Source: Nitrospira japonica (GTDB lineage: Bacteria > Nitrospirota > Thermodesulfovibrionia > UBA6902). Taken from it: a stretch of 64,000 nucleotides of DNA. A program made the translations under genes and the position numbers. The DNA lies in the NCBI GenBank assembly GCA_020723105.1, contig DYJL01000001.1:1-64000 (forward strand). The letters run 5' to 3'. The notes under the pieces are model-generated. The model was not told the DNA's origin, did no database searches, and was given only the letters and a program-made list of their open reading frames with translations. Numbering within the stretch: the stretch's first letter is position 1; each line of letters starts with the position of its first letter. Below are positions 9,384 to 18,111 of this stretch, one piece after another.

Positions 9384-9956
9384 ATGAAAAAGATAATTGT
9401 CATGCTTATGGCTGCAATAGTTTTTACAGCAGGGATAATATATGCAGCTACGGTAAATTTACCAGAAACCGGACAGACAACATGTTATGACGCAACAGGC
9501 GCTGTTATTGCCTGCACAAGCACCGGACAGGACGGAGATTTGGAAATGGGCGTGGCCTGGCCCAGCCCGAGATTTACAGCAGGAACAGGCACCGAGGCTG
9601 ATTGTGTCACAGATGAGCTTACGGGCCTGATGTGGGTTAAAAGCCCTGACAGCACAACAAGGACGTGGGCCAATGCCTTGATATATGCAAATGCCTTATC
9701 TCTTTGCGGTTATACTGACTGGCGTTTGCCGAACGTTAATGAAATTGAAAGCCTTGTAAATGCAGAACAGGCCAGCATAGCCATATGGCTCAATACTCAG
9801 GGTTTCAGTAATGTACAGGCAGATTACTATTGGTCGTCTTCTACTATCAGAAATATTGCGGCCGACGCCTGGAGTGTCCACATGTTGGAGGGCAGTGTGG
9901 AAAATGTCGTTAAGACCAATAGTTCGTATGTCTGGCCTGTGCGATCAGGACAGTAG
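9384..9956 (+). CDS. Secreted DUF1566 domain protein, paralogue of the preceding gene
   Basis: 190-aa secreted protein: a signal peptide (residues 1-21, ending IIYAA) plus one DUF1566 domain with TGLMWVKSP, WRLPNVNEIESL and YYWSSS. The start at 9384 is set by a strong GGAGGAGAAGG ribosome site. It lacks the lipobox and the Ig-like domain of its upstream neighbour. About 130 bp around 9601-9730 match 9001-9130 at the DNA level almost base for base, so the pair arose by a recent tandem duplication of about 600 bp followed by divergence in the N-terminal part and in the last 50 residues. Function unknown; exposure on the cell surface is an inference. Confidence 0.8.
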   Translation: MKKIIVMLMAAIVFTAGIIYAATVNLPETGQTTCYDATGAVIACTSTGQDGDLEMGVAWPSPRFTAGTGTEADCVTDELTGLMWVKSPDSTTRTWANALIYANALSLCGYTDWRLPNVNEIESLVNAEQASIAIWLNTQGFSNVQADYYWSSSTIRNIAADAWSVHMLEGSVENVVKTNSSYVWPVRSGQ

Positions 9957-9990
9957 GCAGAGGGATAGTGAGCAGCTTGACAGAACCGTT

Positions 9991-10467
9991 TTACAGCTCT
10001 TTTATAACTGCCAGTTCGTTACATTCCGGGAATTTGTGGCATTTAAGGCATTCGCCCCAGATTTTCTGGGGGAGGGAGTTTTTGTCAATATCATGAAAAC
10101 CTAATTCCTTGAAAAACCCCGGATGATAAGTAAGTGCAAATACCTTTTTTACGCCAAGCAGCTCAGCCTCTCTCAGACATTTTTTAACAAGCTTTTTACC
10201 CAGCCCCATGCGCTGATACTTATGTGATACGGCCACTGATCTGATTTCAGCAAGGTCTTCCCAGAGAATATGCAGGGCCGCTACGCCGATAATTTCTTTC
10301 TTATCAAAGCAGAGATAGAAATCGCGTATATTTTCATAGATTTCATTCAGGGAGCGTGGAAGCATTTCATCTCTATTGGCAAACTGGTTAACGAAAGCAT
10401 GTATTAATTTTGCATCTCCAATAGTCGCTTTTCTAAACTGGTGATTGGTTAATATCTTTTTCTTCAT
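9991..10467 (-). CDS. GNAT acetyltransferase, short ArgA (N-acetylglutamate synthase)-like
   Basis: 158-aa GNAT-fold protein. The acetyl-CoA site is seen in EIRSVAVSHKYQRMGLGKKL (the Q-x-x-G-x-G/A loop), followed by FFKELGF. The C-terminus KIWGECLKCHKFPECNELAV is the Cys-containing tail seen in short, stand-alone ArgA-type acetyltransferases that make N-acetylglutamate for arginine synthesis. The assignment to ArgA is by this tail only; another GNAT substrate is possible. It follows ppx by 6 bp on the same strand, so the two are probably co-transcribed. Confidence 0.65.
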   Translation of the reverse strand: MKKKILTNHQFRKATIGDAKLIHAFVNQFANRDEMLPRSLNEIYENIRDFYLCFDKKEIIGVAALHILWEDLAEIRSVAVSHKYQRMGLGKKLVKKCLREAELLGVKKVFALTYHPGFFKELGFHDIDKNSLPQKIWGECLKCHKFPECNELAVIKEL

Positions 10468-10473
10468 TGTTAT

Positions 10474-11448
10474 TTAGCAATTCATTTTTTTATAAAGCTC
10501 AACAAGTATTCCTTCTCTCAGGCCGTAATTGCTGACTGTAATTTCTTTGAAATTTAAAAGTTCCATTAACTTTAAAAGTATAAGTGTTCCCGGCACTATA
10601 ATGTCAAGCCTCGAAGGTTCAAACGGGATAAGTTTTGCTCTCTCATCTGTACTGACAGTAGAAATGATGGAAAAGATATTCTCTGCCTTTCTCCTGGTTA
10701 TTTTTGTACCATGAATTTTCTTATGTTCAAATTTTCTGAGTTTCTTTACAAGGGCTGCAAGGGTAGTCAATGTGCCTGCAGTGCCGATAAGGACTGTTTC
10801 AGAGCCGAGGATAGAGTTCCGAGTTATAAGTTTTAAATATGGTTTTAGAATTTCTCTGATTTCCCGGGAAATGTATCTTTCCATCTTGATTAAATCTTCT
10901 TTCAATGGAGGATCATGCCTCATGAATTTGCCTGCCAGATATACAACCCCAAGCCTGAGGCTACGCACAAGTAACGGCTTGCCGTGCCTTGAGAAAATAA
11001 GCTCGGTGCTTCCGCCTCCTATATCTACCATGAGCGCTGTGTCTGGTATCTTTATGTCTATCAGTATGCCGGAGGCGGTTTTCCGGGCCTCTTCCTCTCC
11101 GCTGATTATTTTTATCCTGAGCCCGGCGGCATCTTTGGCTCTCATAAGAAAGTCATCACTATTCTGCGCCTCTCTGAGAGCGCTTGTGGCTACCGCTGAT
11201 ACTTTGAGGACTTCATACAGTGACAGAATTTCACTGAATCTGCAGAGGGCCTTCAGGCTTTTTGTGATGGCTTCTCTTTTGAGCAGGCCTTTGCTGGAAA
11301 GCCCGGCCCCGAGTCGTGTGATTATTCTTTCCGAGGCAACTTCTTTGATCGAATAAGTTCTTTTGTCAGGATTAGCATAAACATATGCTATCAGGAGCCT
11401 GAACGTATTAGTTCCAATGTCAATTGCTGCGAGAGGTTTGTCTGACAC
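10474..11448 (-). CDS. Ppx/GppA-family exopolyphosphatase
   Basis: 324-aa member of the Ppx/GppA phosphatase family (ASKHA fold), which degrades polyphosphate and/or pppGpp. Diagnostic segments are AAIDIGTNTFRLLIA (phosphate-1 loop) near the N-terminus, LMVDIGGGSTELIF (phosphate-2) near residue 140, and LIGTAGTLTTLAAL. The length matches short bacterial Ppx1-type enzymes without the C-terminal HD domain. The start is GTG at 11448; no clear Shine-Dalgarno is visible. Polyphosphatase and guanosine-pentaphosphatase activities cannot be separated by sequence alone. Confidence 0.88.
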   Translation of the reverse strand: MSDKPLAAIDIGTNTFRLLIAYVYANPDKRTYSIKEVASERIITRLGAGLSSKGLLKREAITKSLKALCRFSEILSLYEVLKVSAVATSALREAQNSDDFLMRAKDAAGLRIKIISGEEEARKTASGILIDIKIPDTALMVDIGGGSTELIFSRHGKPLLVRSLRLGVVYLAGKFMRHDPPLKEDLIKMERYISREIREILKPYLKLITRNSILGSETVLIGTAGTLTTLAALVKKLRKFEHKKIHGTKITRRKAENIFSIISTVSTDERAKLIPFEPSRLDIIVPGTLILLKLMELLNFKEITVSNYGLREGILVELYKKMNC

Positions 11449-11517
11449 AATGAGGATTATAAGAAAAAAAGAAAAAATTTACCATGATAAATTTATATTT
11501 TTATAATTAAATTTATC

Positions 11518-11548
11518 TTGACATTTCACGTAGATATTGAGTTAGAAT
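11518..11548 (+). promoter_or_regulatory. Candidate sigma-70 promoter for the beta-helix/MopE protein
   Basis: TTGACA at 11518-11523 is followed after 19 bp by TAGAAT (11543-11548); TTAGAA with an 18-bp spacer is the alternative. It lies about 60 bp upstream of the start codon at 11607, in the divergent gap after ppx. The rest of the gap is AT-rich with no gene. Confidence 0.5.
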
Positions 11549-11606
11549 TTATCATCCTTTCCAATAAAAATTAGATAGCAGGAATAACAACGAAGGATTG
11601 TCTCTC

Positions 11607-14600
11607 ATGAAAATAACGCATATATTCTACAGATTGGCCCTTAGTCTTATTTTATTCTCAGGGGTATATAGCGAAGTGAGTGCGGATACTTTTGTATCCG
11701 GATCAATTTCTGCTGATACTACGTGGACCTGTGCCGGCAGTCCGTATATTTTAACTGGAAATGTAATGGTTCAACAGGGCCTTACCCTTACAATAGAGCC
11801 GTGCGTAGTTGTTAAGTTAGATCCGGACAAGTCTATACTGGTTGACGGGACCCTGATTGCACGAGGTACAAATGCCAGTAAGATTACCTTCACGGCAAAC
11901 GGGGGCCCCTGGGGATATATTCATTTTAGTGATACAAGCGCAGATGCAGTATATGATGCAAATGGAAACTTCACAGGAGGCTCTGTTCTGGAGCATGTTG
12001 TTGTTGAACAGGGAGGCGGTTTAAATGTAAGCAATAACGGAGCGCTTAGAATGGAAAAGGCCCATCCGTTTATTAATTATTGTGCTGTCAGAAATAATAA
12101 GGCATCAGGGATTTATGCATGGGATCTGACCAGCCAGCTCAAGGTTACAAACAGCGTTATCAGCGGGAATAACGGTCGCGGCCTTTATGTATTTGGCGGG
12201 ACAGCCGCTGTCTCAAACAGCGATATCAGTAATAACATGGATGGCGGCATCTATGCTTATTACGGAACAGTTATCGTCTCGGGCAATACCATAAGCAATA
12301 ACATAACAGCCAATGACGGCGGCGGCATCTTTGTCGGTTTCGGAATATCTGCCATCTCGAATAATACGATAAGCAATAACGCCGCTACCAACTATTCTAA
12401 AGGCGGCGGCATTTATATCTATTACGGCACAAGTAATATTTCAGGCAATACAATTGAAGATAACTCTGAAGGGATTTATTCATGGTCCAGCAAGGTTACG
12501 ATTTTCAACAATATCATACGCAATAATAACGGTACAGGAATTAATGCTGAATGGTTTAGCACAGCAGATATCCTGAAAAATATAGTCAGGGACCATGCAG
12601 GCCGGGGAATCTCCACCAGCAACAGTGCCGCTGCTATATCTCATAATATTATTCTCAATAACAGAGATGGTGGCATCAATGAGGGGAATGATATTTCAAA
12701 TAATATCATAAGCAATAATTCAACCTCAGGCGAGGGCGGAGGGATAAAAAATTCAAAGGGGCGCATCATTAATAATTCTATTTTATTCAACACCGCATTA
12801 AAGGCTCCTGCGGTCCTGTCTGATTACAGCAATTATGATTTTATGAACAACACAATCACAGGCAATAATACAACTGGTTTATATGCAATACATCTTGGCG
12901 CCCGTCCCAGATTTAGCAGCAATAATATTTTTAATAATAGCGCTACATATACTCTATGGAATGGCAATAACGAGGGGGCGGGAAGTGTTAGTGCATCAGG
13001 CAACTGGTGGGGAACTGCATCAGCATCCGTGATTGCCGGAGAGATTTATGACTGGTTTGATGATGCTACCAGGAGTGTTGTGAATTATTCTCCCTTTGCT
13101 GCTGCCATACTCAATGATCCTCCAGTTTCTCCTCCTGCAGGTTTAACTGTCACCTCATGGAAAAGGCCGTTTACACTGTCATGGAATGCGAACCCTGAGA
13201 GTGATATTGCGGGATACAATGTTGCCTATTGGGATGCTGATTCCAATTACTATTCTGTTGATGCGGGTCCTGTCACAAGCTATGTTCTGAATACCCTTCC
13301 CGCGGGCACATATGATTTAACAATCACTGCTTATGACAATGATATCTCTGTTGTTGATGATCCAGACACTGTTGTTAACGAGAAACAGACAAGCGGACAT
13401 GAGAGCTGGTATGCAAACATGGTAACAATTACTGATAGCGACCGTGACGGCTACTCAGCAGATGCAGATTGTGATGACAGCAACATGTATATTAATCCTG
13501 AAGCAACTGAAGCGTGCGACGGCATTGATAACGACTGCGATGGAATAATTGACGAAGGCTTTAATAAGACTTTTTACAGAGATGCTGATAATGATGATTA
13601 TGGAAATCTGTATGACTCTGTGCAATCCTGCACCCAGCCTCAGGGCTATGTGACCGACAACACAGACTGCAATGACAAATCTCCAAAGGAATATCCCGGA
13701 CAGCTTTGGTACAGTGATACTGATAATGACGGGTATTCAGACGGGGCTACCTCCATCTCCTGTGCAAGGCCTGCTGCTTATAAGCTGTCGTCAGAATTAA
13801 CGGCTTTATCCGGCGATTGTGATGACACTCAGGCCAGTGCTTATACCGGAGCAACTGAAATCTGTGACAATCTGGACAATGATTGTGATAGTTTGACTGA
13901 TGAAAATCTGACGCGTACGACCACCTGCGGAGGGGTAGGGGCATGTTCATGGAATACCGGAACCGAGACGTGCACTGCCGGGGTATGGGGAGGCAATACC
14001 TGCGATCCATTCAAAGGCGCTGCTCCAGAGGTATGTAACGGGATAGACGATGATTGTGACGGCGCTACTGACGAAGGCGTCATAAAGACCTTTTACAGAG
14101 ATGCTGACGGGGACAACTATGGAAATGCTAACAGTGTTATTCAGTTTTGCACTCAGCCCTTTGGATATGTGCCAGATAATTCAGATTGTGATGACAGCGA
14201 TCCAAAGGAGTATCCAGGACAGCTCTGGTATATTGATTCTGATAATGACGGGCATTCAAGCGGAGTTGCTTCTATCTCCTGCACAAGGCCCGCTGCTTAT
14301 AAGCTGTCGTCAGAATTAACGGCTTTATCCGGTGATTGCGATGACACTCAGGCCAGTGTCTATACCGGAGCAAGTGAGATATGTGACAATCTGGATAACG
14401 ATTGTGATGCTTTAGCCGATGAAGCTCTGACTCGTACGACTACCTGTGGAACAGGGGTATGCTCAGGCAATACCGGATTTGAGACTTGCACGGCCGGAGC
14501 ATGGGGAGGCAATACCTGCGATCCATTCGAAGGCGCTGTGCCAGAGGTATGTAACGGACTGGATGATGACTGTGACGGCGCTACTGACGAAGGTGTCATA

Positions 14601-15350
14601 AAGCTCTTTTATAAAGATGCTGATAAAGATGGTTATGGCAATCTGTCTGACTCTGTGCAATCCTGCACCCTGCCGTCAGGATATGTGATAAATAATACAG
14701 ACTGTAATGATGCAGATTCAGTAGAACATCCCGGACAGGCCTGGTATAAGGATGCTGATAATGACGGATATTCTGATGGAACATCGGATACAAAGTCGTG
14801 CACAAGGCCTTATGGTTACAAGGCATCACGTCTGGAAATATCAACAAAAGGGACGCTTGATTGTAATGATAACGATCCAAACATCTATCCCGGGGCTAAA
14901 GAGGGTTTGTATGGAGACCCGACTTGCAGCGATGGGGCAGACAACAATTGCGACGGTTTCATAGATTCAAAGGACCGGAAATGTTATGCCTCTGACTTAT
15001 TAGTTACACGGGTAAGCAATCCGCCCAAGAGCAGGAAGAAGGGCAGCAGTTTTAAGATAAGCAGCACTACAAAAAATCAGGGAAAGAAAACGTCCAACAG
15101 GTCCTCAATACGCTATTATCTCTCACAGGATGTCCTGAGAGATATCAATGATTTTCCGCTAAGGGCGCATGCTGTACCGAGATTGCTGAAAGGGGCCAGG
15201 TTCACTAAAATTATAAAAATTACAATCCCTGACGATGCAGTTACCGGGAGTTATTACTTGATAGCTTGTGCAGATAACGGAGATATTGTAATTGAAAGTG
15301 ATGAGGACAATAACTGCACGGCCTCAGGTGGAATGATTGAGGTAAAGTAG
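11607..15350 (+). CDS. Giant secreted beta-helix / MopE-repeat / CARDB protein
   Basis: 1247-aa exported protein. The start at 11607 follows GAAGGA and opens a signal peptide ending near residue 27. Residues about 60-470 form a right-handed parallel beta-helix with many short Asn-rich rungs (ISNNTISNN-like, NosD/pectate-lyase style). A fibronectin-like segment (about 500-575) follows. About 500 residues of MopE-type putative metal-binding repeats then appear, with motifs DSDRDGYSADADCDD, DNDCDGIIDEG and NDCDALADE. A C-terminal CARDB adhesion domain (about 1130-1245) ends in SDEDNNCTAS. MopE repeats are Cys/Asp-rich and linked to calcium or copper binding in other bacteria. It is likely surface-attached or released; no sorting signal is visible. 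It is probably expressed alone from the promoter at 11518. Confidence 0.82.
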   Translation: MKITHIFYRLALSLILFSGVYSEVSADTFVSGSISADTTWTCAGSPYILTGNVMVQQGLTLTIEPCVVVKLDPDKSILVDGTLIARGTNASKITFTANGGPWGYIHFSDTSADAVYDANGNFTGGSVLEHVVVEQGGGLNVSNNGALRMEKAHPFINYCAVRNNKASGIYAWDLTSQLKVTNSVISGNNGRGLYVFGGTAAVSNSDISNNMDGGIYAYYGTVIVSGNTISNNITANDGGGIFVGFGISAISNNTISNNAATNYSKGGGIYIYYGTSNISGNTIEDNSEGIYSWSSKVTIFNNIIRNNNGTGINAEWFSTADILKNIVRDHAGRGISTSNSAAAISHNIILNNRDGGINEGNDISNNIISNNSTSGEGGGIKNSKGRIINNSILFNTALKAPAVLSDYSNYDFMNNTITGNNTTGLYAIHLGARPRFSSNNIFNNSATYTLWNGNNEGAGSVSASGNWWGTASASVIAGEIYDWFDDATRSVVNYSPFAAAILNDPPVSPPAGLTVTSWKRPFTLSWNANPESDIAGYNVAYWDADSNYYSVDAGPVTSYVLNTLPAGTYDLTITAYDNDISVVDDPDTVVNEKQTSGHESWYANMVTITDSDRDGYSADADCDDSNMYINPEATEACDGIDNDCDGIIDEGFNKTFYRDADNDDYGNLYDSVQSCTQPQGYVTDNTDCNDKSPKEYPGQLWYSDTDNDGYSDGATSISCARPAAYKLSSELTALSGDCDDTQASAYTGATEICDNLDNDCDSLTDENLTRTTTCGGVGACSWNTGTETCTAGVWGGNTCDPFKGAAPEVCNGIDDDCDGATDEGVIKTFYRDADGDNYGNANSVIQFCTQPFGYVPDNSDCDDSDPKEYPGQLWYIDSDNDGHSSGVASISCTRPAAYKLSSELTALSGDCDDTQASVYTGASEICDNLDNDCDALADEALTRTTTCGTGVCSGNTGFETCTAGAWGGNTCDPFEGAVPEVCNGLDDDCDGATDEGVIKLFYKDADKDGYGNLSDSVQSCTLPSGYVINNTDCNDADSVEHPGQAWYKDADNDGYSDGTSDTKSCTRPYGYKASRLEISTKGTLDCNDNDPNIYPGAKEGLYGDPTCSDGADNNCDGFIDSKDRKCYASDLLVTRVSNPPKSRKKGSSFKISSTTKNQGKKTSNRSSIRYYLSQDVLRDINDFPLRAHAVPRLLKGARFTKIIKITIPDDAVTGSYYLIACADNGDIVIESDEDNNCTASGGMIEVK
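13560..14990 (+). repeat. Intragenic ~520-bp tandem duplication of MopE modules
   Basis: Three successive modules begin near 13560, 14075 and 14595 with K-T/L-FY-R/K-DAD. The first two are nearly full copies, including the shared DNA around the segment encoding AAYKLSSELTALSGDCDDTQ (13775-13835 and 14290-14350); the third is shorter and more diverged. The pattern indicates growth of the protein by segmental duplication. Confidence 0.85.
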
Positions 15351-15358
15351 AGGGGGCC

Positions 15359-16228
15359 TTATAATTGATTTTTTAATTTTGGGATAATGCCTGCATCTTC
15401 TGCCCGTGACAGAATCTCATTTACTGCCTTTTCACCATCCTCACCGATATCAAGAGAATAGTCATTTACATACAAGTCAATGTGCTGATTAATAACATCG
15501 GCGGAAAGTTCCTGCGCATGCTTTTTAATATATTCTGTGGGCTCGCTTCGGTTTTCTAAAGCATATTCAACGCTTCGCCTGATTAGTGAATTTATTTTAT
15601 TATGCAGATCCGTACCGAGTATTTTCTTTGCAATGATGCACCCAAGTGGAAGGGGCTGGCCGGTCTCTTTTTCCCACCAGGCGCCGAGATCCAGAACCTG
15701 CCTGAGTCCATACGAAGGATATGTGAATCTGCTTTCATGAATTATCAAACCCGCGTCAACATCTTCTTTTGCCACTGCATCCATGATTTTGTGAAAAGGC
15801 ATCTCGATAAAGACAGGGAGTAGGGGGTAGGGGGCAGGGGGCAGGTTACGGGATACCCTTGCGAATGCAGGATCATATAGTTGCAATAACAGGAAGGCTG
15901 TAGTCAATTTACCTGGGATGGCGATCTTCTTATCACGTAACTCCTCCATTGAATAATCATGTTTTGCCACGATAAGCGGGCCGCATCCTTTACCGAGCGC
16001 TCCACCGGCTCTTAACAGACTGTATTTATCGCGCAAGTGTCCAAATGCATGATAGGAGATTTTTGTTAAGTCCAGTTCTGTGTTAAGCGCTTTCTGATTC
16101 AGTGTTTCGACATCAAGGAGGATTTCTTTGAACTTCAAAGCCCCGGTATTGATTGGCCCGTGAATCAATGCGTAAAAGATGAAGGTATCATTAGGGCAGG
16201 GGGAATAACCAAGGGCGAGTGGTTTCAT
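15359..16228 (-). CDS. mqnD: 1,4-dihydroxy-6-naphthoate synthase MqnD
   Basis: 289-aa enzyme of the futalosine menaquinone pathway, converting cyclic dehypoxanthine futalosine to 1,4-dihydroxy-6-naphthoate. The N-terminus LALGYSPCPNDTFIFYAL, the DVETLN segment, KIAIPGKLTTAFLLLQL and DAGLIIHESRFTY are characteristic of the family. The substrate-binding-protein-like fold and length match. It implies menaquinone-based anaerobic or microaerobic respiration. Around residues 128-138 the sequence is Pro-rich (NLPPAPYPLLPV), encoded by a heptad array (15815-15842) that appears to be an in-frame insertion at a surface loop. Confidence 0.92.
   Translation of the reverse strand: MKPLALGYSPCPNDTFIFYALIHGPINTGALKFKEILLDVETLNQKALNTELDLTKISYHAFGHLRDKYSLLRAGGALGKGCGPLIVAKHDYSMEELRDKKIAIPGKLTTAFLLLQLYDPAFARVSRNLPPAPYPLLPVFIEMPFHKIMDAVAKEDVDAGLIIHESRFTYPSYGLRQVLDLGAWWEKETGQPLPLGCIIAKKILGTDLHNKINSLIRRSVEYALENRSEPTEYIKKHAQELSADVINQHIDLYVNDYSLDIGEDGEKAVNEILSRAEDAGIIPKLKNQL
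15815..15842 (+). repeat. G-rich heptad array in frame in mqnD
   Basis: Four exact 7-bp units on the + strand: AGGGAGT, AGGGGGT, AGGGGGC, AGGGGGC. On the coding strand they give the Pro-rich loop of MqnD. The unit is of the same CCCTRN class as the arrays at 29590, 32194, 32966 and 42977. Runs of five guanines make G-quadruplex formation possible. Confidence 0.88.
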
Positions 16229-16234
16229 TGTTCA

Positions 16235-16606
16235 TTATTTTCCCTGCTTAACCTTATAATCTTCAATGGCCTTGTGAAGGGCATCTGCACCAAGGTTTGA
16301 GCAGTGCATCTTCTGCGGAGGCAGGCCGTCAAGCGCTTCAGCAAGGGAAGCTTTTGTTATCTTCAATGCTTCATCAAGGGTCAGGCCCTTAACCATTTCT
16401 GTCACCATGCTTGATACTGCTATGGCCGCACCGCAGCCAAAGGTCTGGAATTTTGCATCAGTTATTTTGTCGTCACTTACTTTAATATATATCTTCATCA
16501 CATCACCGCATACAGGATTGCCCTCGGTTCCTATTCCATCGGCGTCAGGCATTTCTCCGACATTGCGGGGATTGGTAAAATGATCCATTACTTTTGCACT
16601 GTACAT
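16235..16606 (-). CDS. iscU: IscU/NifU-type Fe-S cluster scaffold
   Basis: 123-aa scaffold protein on which [2Fe-2S]/[4Fe-4S] clusters are assembled. The three ligand cysteines are present in NPVCGDVM, FGCGAAIA and KMHCSNLGADAL, with the Asp of the CGD motif. The start at 16606 is chosen because GGAGGG lies just upstream and the family begins with M-Y-x-x-K-V-M-D-H-F. It overlaps the end of the NifS-like gene by 19 bp, so translation is probably coupled. The reading frame could be extended upstream by eight residues, but this would skip the ribosome site. Confidence 0.92.
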   Translation of the reverse strand: MYSAKVMDHFTNPRNVGEMPDADGIGTEGNPVCGDVMKIYIKVSDDKITDAKFQTFGCGAAIAVSSMVTEMVKGLTLDEALKITKASLAEALDGLPPQKMHCSNLGADALHKAIEDYKVKQGK

Positions 16607-17784
16607 GATGAACCCTCCATTCCTTCCCATCCTTTAGCATAAGGGGATATTCCCCTCAGGCGCGAAATAATCTGGGGAAAAGTTTCATTGAAATAATTTA
16701 TATCTTCTTCCGTGGTTTCTTCTCCGAGAGTAAAAACAACTGAACCCTGTGCCAGGTGTGCCGGGATTCCGATTGATATGAGGACCGGAGATGCTTTCAG
16801 GGCCTTTGAGCTGCATGCAGAACCGCTTGCTGAATAAATGCCTTTGGCTGCCAGAAGCAGCAGCATGGCTTCACCTTCTATATATTCAACGACGAAACTT
16901 GCATGACCGGGCAGGCGTTTTTCCGGAGGCCCGGTCAGTAGAACTTTTTCTGTTTTGAGAGCATTGGTTATCAGTTTGTCCCTCAGAACTTTCACACGGT
17001 CCATCCTTTTTTGTAAATCCCTTTTTGCAAGCTCTGCGGCCTTTCCCATGCCGACAATTGCAGGGACGTTCTCTGTTCCTGCTCTTCTGCCGCCTTCCTG
17101 TATCCCGCCATAAATCAGGGGCACTATCCGGCCGCCTTCTCTTACATAAAGCGCCGCTGCGCCCTTGGGGCCATAAAACTGATGCGCTGTAAAAGAAAGG
17201 AGATCCACGCCGAGCGCCTGAACATCAACCGGAATATTGCCGACTGATGCAACGGCATCTGTGTGCAGGATTAGGCCCTTCTGCTTTGCAATCCTGCTGA
17301 TCTCTACTATCGGCTCTATGGCGCCGATCTCGGGGCTTGCATGAATTATCGAGATTAAAATGGTTTCTTTGGTGAGGGCCTTTTCAACGTCTTCAGGATT
17401 GATCAGGCCGTATTTGTCTACAGGAAGATATGTTACGGCAAATCCTGATTTTTCAAGAAAGCGTGCAGTATTTAAAACCGAATGGTGTTCAATTTTAGAC
17501 ACAATAATGTGCTTTCCTTTATTCTGATTCGCATATGCTATACCTTTTAATGCAAAGTTGTTGGCCTCAGCTCCGCTTGCAGTAAAGATGATTTCTTTAG
17601 GTTTTGCATTGATAAGCGCTGCAGTGCTTTCCCGGGCTTTCTCAATAGCCTCCCGGGCCTTCAGGCCCGGTTCATAAATGCTCAGCGGATTTCCGTATAG
17701 TTCCCTGAAATACGGAAGCATTGCCTCCAGCACCTCGGGATGTAAAGGATTTGTTGCCACATGATCAAGATATATCGTTTTCAT
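16588..17784 (-). CDS. NifS/IscS-like protein lacking the PLP lysine
   Basis: 398-aa class-V aminotransferase-fold protein in the place of the cysteine desulfurase of an isc operon. Family features kept are the N-terminal IYLDHVATNPLHPEVLEAM, His101 (EHHSVL), Asp176 (HTDAVAS) and the active-loop cysteine Cys324 in SASGSACSS. However, the lysine that forms the PLP Schiff base (normally in S-x-HK-x-YGPKG) is glutamine 202 in SFTAHQFYGPKG; the codon on the minus strand is CAG. The usual NNEIG asparagine is replaced (HASPEIG, residues 148-154), and the usual Gln near residue 179 is Ala. It may be a non-canonical or inactive desulfurase that passes sulfur supplied by the adjacent TusA-like protein. 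No second NifS is in the window. Confidence 0.85.
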   Translation of the reverse strand: MKTIYLDHVATNPLHPEVLEAMLPYFRELYGNPLSIYEPGLKAREAIEKARESTAALINAKPKEIIFTASGAEANNFALKGIAYANQNKGKHIIVSKIEHHSVLNTARFLEKSGFAVTYLPVDKYGLINPEDVEKALTKETILISIIHASPEIGAIEPIVEISRIAKQKGLILHTDAVASVGNIPVDVQALGVDLLSFTAHQFYGPKGAAALYVREGGRIVPLIYGGIQEGGRRAGTENVPAIVGMGKAAELAKRDLQKRMDRVKVLRDKLITNALKTEKVLLTGPPEKRLPGHASFVVEYIEGEAMLLLLAAKGIYSASGSACSSKALKASPVLISIGIPAHLAQGSVVFTLGEETTEEDINYFNETFPQIISRLRGISPYAKGWEGMEGSSCTVQK

Positions 17785-17801
17785 TTTGACTCCCTGATTT
17801 A

Positions 17802-18107
17802 TTAGCCCGAGGGCTTCCTCTTTCTAATAAAAAATTTATAATGATCCTCATCTTCAAAAATCCCCATGAATTCATTTCCTGTCTTTTTGCACCAATCAGG
17901 AATATCTTCAAGCGCTCCGTCATAATCTGTAAGGATGGAAAGGATTTGACCCCCGTCAAGATCTTTTATCTGGTCCTCGATGGTCAACAAGTGCATTGGA
18001 CACATCATATAAATAATATCAGTCGTTGCATCTGCTGCTAACGGCTGGTCCAGAAACATGAGCTGTTTATCGCTTTGCAATTTGGTAACAACCTCCGCTG
18101 CTGACAA
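17802..18107 (-). CDS. TusA/SirA-like sulfur carrier protein
   Basis: 101-aa protein whose C-terminal 75 residues match the TusA sulfur-carrier fold. MMCPMHLLTIEDQIKDLDGG carries the conserved CPxP/H-type cysteine, and DIPDWCKKTGNEFMGIFED matches the family's second half with its extra cysteine. It lies between the Rrf2 regulator and the NifS-like gene on the same strand, so it probably donates or relays persulfide sulfur in this operon. The start is uncertain: the frame opens with TTG at 18107, and the first internal ATG is at 18059. Confidence 0.75.
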   Translation of the reverse strand: MSAAEVVTKLQSDKQLMFLDQPLAADATTDIIYMMCPMHLLTIEDQIKDLDGGQILSILTDYDGALEDIPDWCKKTGNEFMGIFEDEDHYKFFIRKRKPSG

Positions 18108-18111
18108 TCAA

